From positions 1-35,297 of the forward strand of contig JAJDAL010000023.1 in assembly GCA_029261875.1 (NCBI GenBank): DNA of 35,297 bases, read 5' to 3'. The number at the start of each line of letters is the position of its first letter. The first letter of the stretch is position 1. This DNA comes from Deltaproteobacteria bacterium. GTDB taxonomy: Bacteria; Myxococcota_A; UBA9160; JAJDAL01. Below are positions 30,234-35,297 of the stretch, in pieces. Below the pieces are notes generated by a model. That model did not search any database. It had not been told where the DNA came from and saw only the letters and a program-made list of their open reading frames with translations. A program made the position numbers and the translations under genes.

Positions 30234-33200
30234 CTAAGGGAGCGGACAGCTTGCGGGCACCGGTGCCTGCTTGGCGTAGAAGCGGCCGGATTTCGTCCCC
30301 GCCGCGCCGAGATCGCGCGTAACCGTGCCACCAAACCGAGCGCACAGCACGATCTCGTTCGCGAACGAGAACCCTACCGCCATGTTTCCCTGGTTGGCTT
30401 CGTCGAGGGAATACGTCAGGGCCTCGCCCCGACAGGTGGTTTGGATGCGTCCGGCTTTGAGCTGGGCTTTGGTACACGGTCCCATCACGCGCTTGGCGTC
30501 GCGATATCGGTAGCCCTTGCTTCCGGCTGGAAACCCGAGCCCTTTCCATCCTTCCGCAGGCAACGCAATGGATTGCTCTTCCAGGGTGGTCGTGTTGGCG
30601 AGCTGCAGCGTCATTCCGTTCTGCGTCGGGTCCGTCGCCGTGCCGGGAATCGGAGGGACGATTCCCGCGTCGCGCGATTGGACATCCAGACGTCGACGGG
30701 TGGGTTTCGCCAGGTGGTCGGTCACGCGAAGACGACGCCCGGAAATCAATTGGTCGAGCGCGCACGCGGGCGTCCCCGGAACGCACAGCCCCGTCACGTT
30801 CGAGGGAATGTTGGATGCGATATCGCCGGGGTCTCCGGGATCACCACTTCGAAAGCCGGTTCCCGCACCCACGATCAGGGTTCCGTCGACCACTGCGGGC
30901 GCGGAAGAAAGCGAGAACCCCACCGCGATACCGCCCAATTGCGTCCCGTCCGTCACCGCGTAGGAGCGCAGGGTGCCACTCGTGGTGCTTCCGCTGAACG
31001 CCACACCGTGAATCGCGCTGGTGGGCGCGAAACTCGCGTCGGCGGTCAGCTGTTCGTCGTTCTGCCAAAGGATCGCGCCGGTGCGCGCGTCCAAGGCGTG
31101 CATGGTGGGACGCTGGGGAGTGAAAACCGCATCGAAGGAACCCGGCGCCGTACTGAAATAGATGCGATCCGCGAAATCGTCCACGGCCGCCGTGGCGATG
31201 ATGCCCCCGGCCGGCCCACCCGCCACCACGTTTCGCGTCCAATAAGGAAGTGCCGAGGGATCCGCGTCGTCCCAGGCCACACCCGAGATTTCGTTCACGC
31301 CGTCGCGACCGAGCGCGTAGTAGGTTCCATCCTTGTTCCCGACGCCGACGATGTCGCGCCCTTCGCCGCCGAGCTTGACGGTGAAGAGATTGGGCGCGGC
31401 ACCGAAAGCCAGATCGTCGTTGTCGACTTCCCGGGGTCGCCAGCGCCAAACCGGCTTTCCGTCGTAGTCGAGCGCAAAGATGGCTTCGTCGTAGGGGGGC
31501 ATCGGGGGGAGCGGTTCCAGGGTTCCCGGATCCGTATCGGTTTCGCAATTGCTCGATGCGAAATAGAGGTGCCCCCGTTCGGCGTCGTGCGCCGGCGAGG
31601 ACCACACATTGCCACATCCGTTGGGTGTACGCGGATGATCGCAGCCCGGACGCGTCGCGAGAAATCCCGACGGAAGTCCGAGTTCCGCCTCGGAGTGATA
31701 GGGATCGTAGGCGCGGATCTCGTCGCCGGCGAAGGGCTCACAGGTATCGCCGCTCTCCAGGTCGAAGAACCACACCAAGCGCCCGAGGTCGGCGTCGAGG
31801 CCGTAGATACCGCCCTTCCCGCCCACGTCGTCGTTCACGTCCATGGCGAACACGACCTTGTCATCCACCACGATGGCGGAGGATTCGATCTCGTTGCGTT
31901 CGCCGTCGTAGCCGCACAGTCCCGGCGGCGGATCGCAGCCGGTCCCGGCATCGAAGCGCCACAGCTCCTGACCATCCCATGCGCGAAGGGCGTAGAAGGT
32001 TTGGCCGTTTCCGATGTACACCACATCTTGTCCCGAGCGATTCGCCACGTGGGGGGATGCCGTGTTGGGAAACGAAACACCGTCGCGGTCTTCCGTGAGA
32101 AAACTCCACAACAAACTGCCGTCACGCACCCGCACCGCATATACATTGGCATCCCAGGATTGGATGAACGCGACCCGGATGCGACCTTCACCGGGAACAT
32201 CCACGCGCGCGATGCTCGGGGAAGCGGTTACGACCGCGCCGGTTGCGAGCGTCCATTTCTTGGTCAACTGATCCACATTTTCTGCGCGAATCTGGGTTTC
32301 GTTGGAATTGAAGAAAGTTCGACTCCCGCCGCCCGCATAGCTGCGCCATTCGAAGGGTTCGAGGTCGCCGGGGAAGAGGGAAACGCCATCGGGGAAGGCC
32401 AGGTTCTGGCGAACGATCTCCGGCGGCAACGGATCGCCGGCGCTGTCGAAACGCACGCGCCACACTTTGCCGTTCGAACCCGTGTCGAGATCCGGGAAAT
32501 CGCCTACCAGGTCCAGATCCGCGTAATAGACCGTTCCGTCGAGCCCTACGGCGATGCCCTGGGGTGTGCCGGTCGAAATCGGCGGCAAGGCCTCGGGCGG
32601 GTCGACGATACGGCGAATGAAATTTCCATCCGTGTCGAATTCGTCGATTTCGCCACTCACCACTTTGCTGGCGTAGAGGTTTCCATTCGGCGCAAAGGCC
32701 AAGCCCGTGTAGGTCGACAAGCCGCTCGGGGCGACGAAGGTTTCCTTGTTCACCCCGTCCGCGACCGGCGAACCCAGGGCGTCCACGCCGCCGCAGCCGC
32801 CCGCTGCATCCGGGCCGGTCGGAAACGGCGGGGAATAGCGGAAGATCGACAATTGACTCGCGCTGGCGACATAGACGCGCCCGAGGTCGTCGATCGCCAA
32901 CGCACCGGCGGTTCCGATGTCGTTGGCGATCTTGCAGAAATTGTCGCTGGGGTCATTGGTGCCGGGATACGCGCCGGGCGGTCCCGGGAATCCCTCGAAG
33001 GGGGGAAACCAGAGGATCAGTTGCCCGTTGTTGTCGCCGAACCCCTGGGTCCCGACGGAGGAGGTGAACAGCGAACCGTCCGGCGAAAACCCACAGCCGA
33101 AGGGTTCGCCCTGTGGGGCGAAATACGTCGCCGTGAGTTTGCCGATCTGAACGCCGGTGGCGGAAAAGATTCCCCATCCCGGCGGCGGGGTCGGTTGCCC

Positions 33201-33500
33201 GGTGTCTTCACCGGCGACGAAGCGCCCGGAGCTGTCCGGGAACAGGCACGCCATTCCATTGATGTCGCGGAAATTCTGCGTGGGTGCGGCGCCGCCGGAC
33301 TCCGCCGCATTGGCTTGTTCGACCAGGATGTCTTCGACGAGCACCCCACCCAAGGTGTCGACGTCGTAGCGTCGCAGCCGATTGCCTTCCGTCGAGTAAA
33401 GCAACGTCGCGGGATCCGCGTGGCTGGTCTCGGGAACGACGAGCCCTCCCCCCGTTATCAGAATCAAACCAACCACCGCACCCACATACCGAATAAACAT
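30234..33500 (-). CDS. Giant secreted double beta-propeller protein with a novel C-terminal domain
   Basis: The 1088-residue protein has a signal peptide (YVGAVVGLILITGGG) and no other membrane segment. Residues about 30-390 form NHL/SMP-30-like propeller repeats (FSPDGSLFTSS, LAIDDLGRVYVAS, LAFAPNGNLYASK, IAVGLDGTVYYAD). Residues about 400-880 form PQQ-type repeats (VYAVRVRDGSLLWSFLTED, FYALRAWDGQELWRFDAG, IFALDYDGKPVWRWRP, MHALDARTGAILWQND), close to polyvinyl-alcohol-dehydrogenase-like proteins. There is no Cys-x-x-Cys-His heme motif. Residues 918-1088 are a Cys-containing domain (LALPAEGWKGLGF-like strands, CTKAQLK, CRGEALTYSLDEANQG) that I do not assign. It may bind quinone cofactor or simply be structural. 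The YbaY-like lipoprotein is encoded four bases downstream. Confidence 0.82.
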   Translation of the reverse strand: MFIRYVGAVVGLILITGGGLVVPETSHADPATLLYSTEGNRLRRYDVDTLGGVLVEDILVEQANAAESGGAAPTQNFRDINGMACLFPDSSGRFVAGEDTGQPTPPPGWGIFSATGVQIGKLTATYFAPQGEPFGCGFSPDGSLFTSSVGTQGFGDNNGQLILWFPPFEGFPGPPGAYPGTNDPSDNFCKIANDIGTAGALAIDDLGRVYVASASQLSIFRYSPPFPTGPDAAGGCGGVDALGSPVADGVNKETFVAPSGLSTYTGLAFAPNGNLYASKVVSGEIDEFDTDGNFIRRIVDPPEALPPISTGTPQGIAVGLDGTVYYADLDLVGDFPDLDTGSNGKVWRVRFDSAGDPLPPEIVRQNLAFPDGVSLFPGDLEPFEWRSYAGGGSRTFFNSNETQIRAENVDQLTKKWTLATGAVVTASPSIARVDVPGEGRIRVAFIQSWDANVYAVRVRDGSLLWSFLTEDRDGVSFPNTASPHVANRSGQDVVYIGNGQTFYALRAWDGQELWRFDAGTGCDPPPGLCGYDGERNEIESSAIVVDDKVVFAMDVNDDVGGKGGIYGLDADLGRLVWFFDLESGDTCEPFAGDEIRAYDPYHSEAELGLPSGFLATRPGCDHPRTPNGCGNVWSSPAHDAERGHLYFASSNCETDTDPGTLEPLPPMPPYDEAIFALDYDGKPVWRWRPREVDNDDLAFGAAPNLFTVKLGGEGRDIVGVGNKDGTYYALGRDGVNEISGVAWDDADPSALPYWTRNVVAGGPAGGIIATAAVDDFADRIYFSTAPGSFDAVFTPQRPTMHALDARTGAILWQNDEQLTADASFAPTSAIHGVAFSGSTTSGTLRSYAVTDGTQLGGIAVGFSLSSAPAVVDGTLIVGAGTGFRSGDPGDPGDIASNIPSNVTGLCVPGTPACALDQLISGRRLRVTDHLAKPTRRRLDVQSRDAGIVPPIPGTATDPTQNGMTLQLANTTTLEEQSIALPAEGWKGLGFPAGSKGYRYRDAKRVMGPCTKAQLKAGRIQTTCRGEALTYSLDEANQGNMAVGFSFANEIVLCARFGGTVTRDLGAAGTKSGRFYAKQAPVPASCPLP

Positions 33501-33556
33501 CGTCGTACCCCGCCTAGACCCGCTGCATCGATTATCTCTGGGCCGTACCCGTAGCG

Positions 33557-34432
33557 TCAAGTTCCGCCGAACTTGGCAATCACTTCGTCGCCGAAACGCC
33601 GGATACCGTCGCATTTCGCCTCGATCGAGTTCGTCGTCCCCCCGTAGAAGATCCAGGGCATGGTGATGGCGTGGGTGACCCCCGCATCCGCCATCCTCTG
33701 GTATCCGGAGGCGTCGAAGGCGTCGTTCGCGGCGGCGAAAACCTGAAACGGCTTCCCCGCGCGGTCCGAGTCCGCCCGAAGCGCGGCGAGACGCTCGGTG
33801 TAACCGCGCAGATCTTCCGTGGAGTGAAGATCCGAAACCCATCCGTCGCAGCGTTGTGCGGCGCGGCGCAGGGCGGGCTCCGAGAGTCCTCCCGCGAACA
33901 TGGGGATCGGGCCGCGGGGCACCGGACTCATTTCCAGGGGCTCGAAGTCGTAGAAGCGCCCGTGGTGTTCGACCATGCCCCCGCGCCACAGCGTACGCAA
34001 CAGATCGATCATCTCGTCCGTGCGCGCGCCCCGCTGCGCAAAAGGCTGCTCCATCAACTCGAACTCTTCCCGCATCCAACCGACCCCGATCCCCAGCGCC
34101 ACGCGATCGTCGGAGAGGACCGCAGCCGTCGCCAAGGCCTTGGCGACCAGGAACGGATTGCGCAGGGCGAGTACGTAGACATGGGTGACGAATCGCAGGC
34201 GTTCGGTCACCGCCGCCATGGCGCCGATCGCGACCCAGGGATCCGGCCACGGGGTGAAGGGTTCCCAGCGCGGCTGGCCCGTTTCGGTGTAGGGGTACGG
34301 GGTGCGAAGGGTTTTCGGATGCACGACGTGGTCCGATAGCGCGAGAGATTCGAACCCCGCCGCGTCCGCGGCACGCGCCAGCGCGAGATAGTGGCCCGGA
34401 TCGCTGAAAGCACTGGACACGACGAACTTCAT
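33557..34432 (-). CDS. Luciferase-like (LLM class) F420-dependent oxidoreductase
   Basis: The 291-residue TIM-barrel protein matches the luciferase-like monooxygenase family, in the group named probable F420-dependent oxidoreductases (TIGR03619-like). Conserved pieces are FSDPGHYLALARAADAAGFE, SLALSDHVVHPKT, RLRFVTHVYVLALRNPFLVA, ALGIGVGWMREEFELM and PIPMFAGGLSEPALRRAA. GVGWMREEF is diagnostic of the group. F420 rather than FMN is inferred from this similarity, not visible directly. The ATG start directly faces the divergent SDR gene 37 bp away. The giant propeller gene follows on the same strand after a 56-bp gap. Confidence 0.9.
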   Translation of the reverse strand: MKFVVSSAFSDPGHYLALARAADAAGFESLALSDHVVHPKTLRTPYPYTETGQPRWEPFTPWPDPWVAIGAMAAVTERLRFVTHVYVLALRNPFLVAKALATAAVLSDDRVALGIGVGWMREEFELMEQPFAQRGARTDEMIDLLRTLWRGGMVEHHGRFYDFEPLEMSPVPRGPIPMFAGGLSEPALRRAAQRCDGWVSDLHSTEDLRGYTERLAALRADSDRAGKPFQVFAAANDAFDASGYQRMADAGVTHAITMPWIFYGGTTNSIEAKCDGIRRFGDEVIAKFGGT

Positions 34433-34469
34433 GTCCGCAGTGTATCCTCAAGCCAGGAGGAACTGCGAA

Positions 34470-35297
34470 ATGGCACTACCGTTGGGACGAAACGTGTTGA
34501 TCACCGGCGCTTCCACGGGCATTGGGCGCGCGACCGCCCTTCTGCTGGATCGACGCGGCTTCCGCGTGTTCGCAGGGGTTCGCCGCAACCAGGACGGGGA
34601 TTCCCTGCGTTCCGATGGGTCCGACCGCCTCCAACCCCTCTCCATCGATGTCGCGGATCCCGCGAGCATCGAAGCGGCGGCCAAGCAAGTGGAACAGGAA
34701 CTCGGAGACGAGGGTCTCGCGGGCCTGGTGAACAACGCGGGGATCGCGGTGGTCGGGTTTCAGGAGTTTCTCGATGTCGCAGAATTGCGGCGGCAATTCG
34801 ACGTCAACGTATTCGGGCTCGCCGAAGTCACCCGCGCCTTCTTCCCCGCGATCCGCAAATCCCGCGGTCGGATCGTCAACGTTTCGTCCAATGGAGGCTA
34901 CGTCGCCCTGCCGGCCTTCGGACCCTATTCGTCTTCGAAGTTCGCCGTCGAGGCCCTGAGCGATGCCCTGCGACGGGAGGTCAAGCCCTGGGGGATCGAC
35001 GTCGCGCTGATCGAACCCGGTGCCATCGAAACCGAAATCTGGGGCAAAGGAGAGGCATACGCGGATCAATTGCGGGCCCAGTATCCCGCCGAGGCCATCG
35101 ACCTCTACGGCGACCTGATGCGACGCGTGGAGGCAAATGCAGCCCAGAGTGCCAAACGCGCCATTCCAGCCGAACGCGTCGCCGAGGCCATCGAACACGC
35201 GCTGACCGCCGCCCGGCCGCGCACGCGCTACCGCGTGGGTACGGACGCCAAGATTTCGCGCTTCTTGTCCTGGGTGCTTCCCGATCGCGCGCTCGAC
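34470..35297 (+). CDS. Short-chain dehydrogenase/reductase, 3'-truncated at window edge
   Basis: The frame is open to the end of the window, so at least 276 residues are encoded and the stop is not seen. The cofactor motif TGASTGIG (12-19), NNAG (88-91), active-site Ser140 region (IVNVSSNGG) and Tyr153-x3-Lys157 (YSSSK) define a classical SDR. IEPGAIETEIW and the late C-terminal segment resemble members acting on retinol, steroids or long-chain substrates, such as the oxidoreductases that remodel lipids. The start ATG has AGGAGG nine bases upstream. It is divergent from the F420-type oxidoreductase, so the two share a 37-bp start region. The substrate is unknown. Confidence 0.92.
   Translation, partial: MALPLGRNVLITGASTGIGRATALLLDRRGFRVFAGVRRNQDGDSLRSDGSDRLQPLSIDVADPASIEAAAKQVEQELGDEGLAGLVNNAGIAVVGFQEFLDVAELRRQFDVNVFGLAEVTRAFFPAIRKSRGRIVNVSSNGGYVALPAFGPYSSSKFAVEALSDALRREVKPWGIDVALIEPGAIETEIWGKGEAYADQLRAQYPAEAIDLYGDLMRRVEANAAQSAKRAIPAERVAEAIEHALTAARPRTRYRVGTDAKISRFLSWVLPDRALD

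Noticed and set aside
30006..33554. 1182-codon open frame antisense to the giant propeller gene
   Set aside because: It is the reverse-frame shadow of a GC-rich gene. Its translation is low-complexity in Arg/Gly/Val, with no domain, signal peptide or ribosome binding site, while the opposite strand encodes clear propeller repeats.
33501..34451. In-frame 317-codon N-terminal extension of the giant propeller protein
   Set aside because: It overlaps the F420-type oxidoreductase gene in another frame and is Arg-rich. The signal peptide begins at 33500, which marks the true start.

Overview
The window is about 35 kb of uniformly GC-rich bacterial chromosome, estimated by eye at around 65% G+C. 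It carries core housekeeping genes mixed with cell-envelope and accessory genes. Several features point to a Gram-negative, probably deltaproteobacterial-type lineage (Myxococcota or Binatota-like; this is inference, no marker gene decides it). These are lipoproteins with lipoboxes, a Wza-type polysaccharide export lipoprotein, exosortase (XrtA)-type exopolysaccharide enzymes, a soluble lytic transglycosylase, a FYDLN-type zinc-ribbon protein, and probable F420-linked enzymes of the luciferase-like and PPOX families. No phage, insertion sequence, CRISPR array, rRNA or toxin-antitoxin module was seen. Both ends cut through genes: a sulfatase at the left and a short-chain dehydrogenase at the right.

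Region 1 (1-4.9 kb): a truncated sulfatase faces a minus-strand exopolysaccharide block. That block reads FHA-domain protein, polysaccharide export lipoprotein, a strong intrinsic terminator, a 450-bp regulatory gap, polyprenyl glycosylphosphotransferase and polysaccharide deacetylase. The last two look like parts of an XrtA/PEP-CTERM-associated exopolysaccharide locus whose exosortase lies outside the window. Region 2 (5.0-12.8 kb): a Nit-type amidohydrolase, a regulator resembling a sigma-54 activator but with its ATPase and GAFTGA motifs destroyed, then mutL-miaA, a small exported protein, der and a YfgM-like membrane protein. Region 3 (12.8-16.1 kb): a lipoprotein and two divergent glycosyltransferases.

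Region 4 (16.1-19.5 kb): two overlapping hotdog thioesterase frames that look like one double-hotdog gene with a frameshift, an ArsR-DUF899 pair with a near-perfect operator palindrome on the arsR start codon, and a remarkable protein fusing a histone H1-like lysine tail to a FYDLN zinc ribbon. Region 5 (19.5-26.3 kb): a lytic transglycosylase, a GHL10-type glycoside hydrolase lipoprotein, queA-tgt (queuosine in tRNA) and two small exported proteins. Region 6 (26.3-27.3 kb): an initiator tRNA with clear promoter and terminator and an unusual U1:U72 mismatch, followed by a Bax inhibitor-1 family membrane protein. Region 7 (27.3-35.3 kb): a minus-strand run of F420-type luciferase-like oxidoreductase, giant secreted double beta-propeller protein, YbaY-like lipoprotein, Sel1-repeat protein, 3-alpha-hydroxysteroid-dehydrogenase-like SDR and PPOX protein. 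A divergent SDR runs off the right edge.

The tRNA-related genes (miaA, queA, tgt, initiator tRNA) and the envelope-glycan genes (export, sugar transferase, deacetylase, glycosyltransferases, slt, GHL10) are the two recurring themes. The best candidates for something new are the degenerate activator, the H1-FYDLN fusion, the initiator tRNA mismatch and the C-terminal domain of the giant propeller protein.
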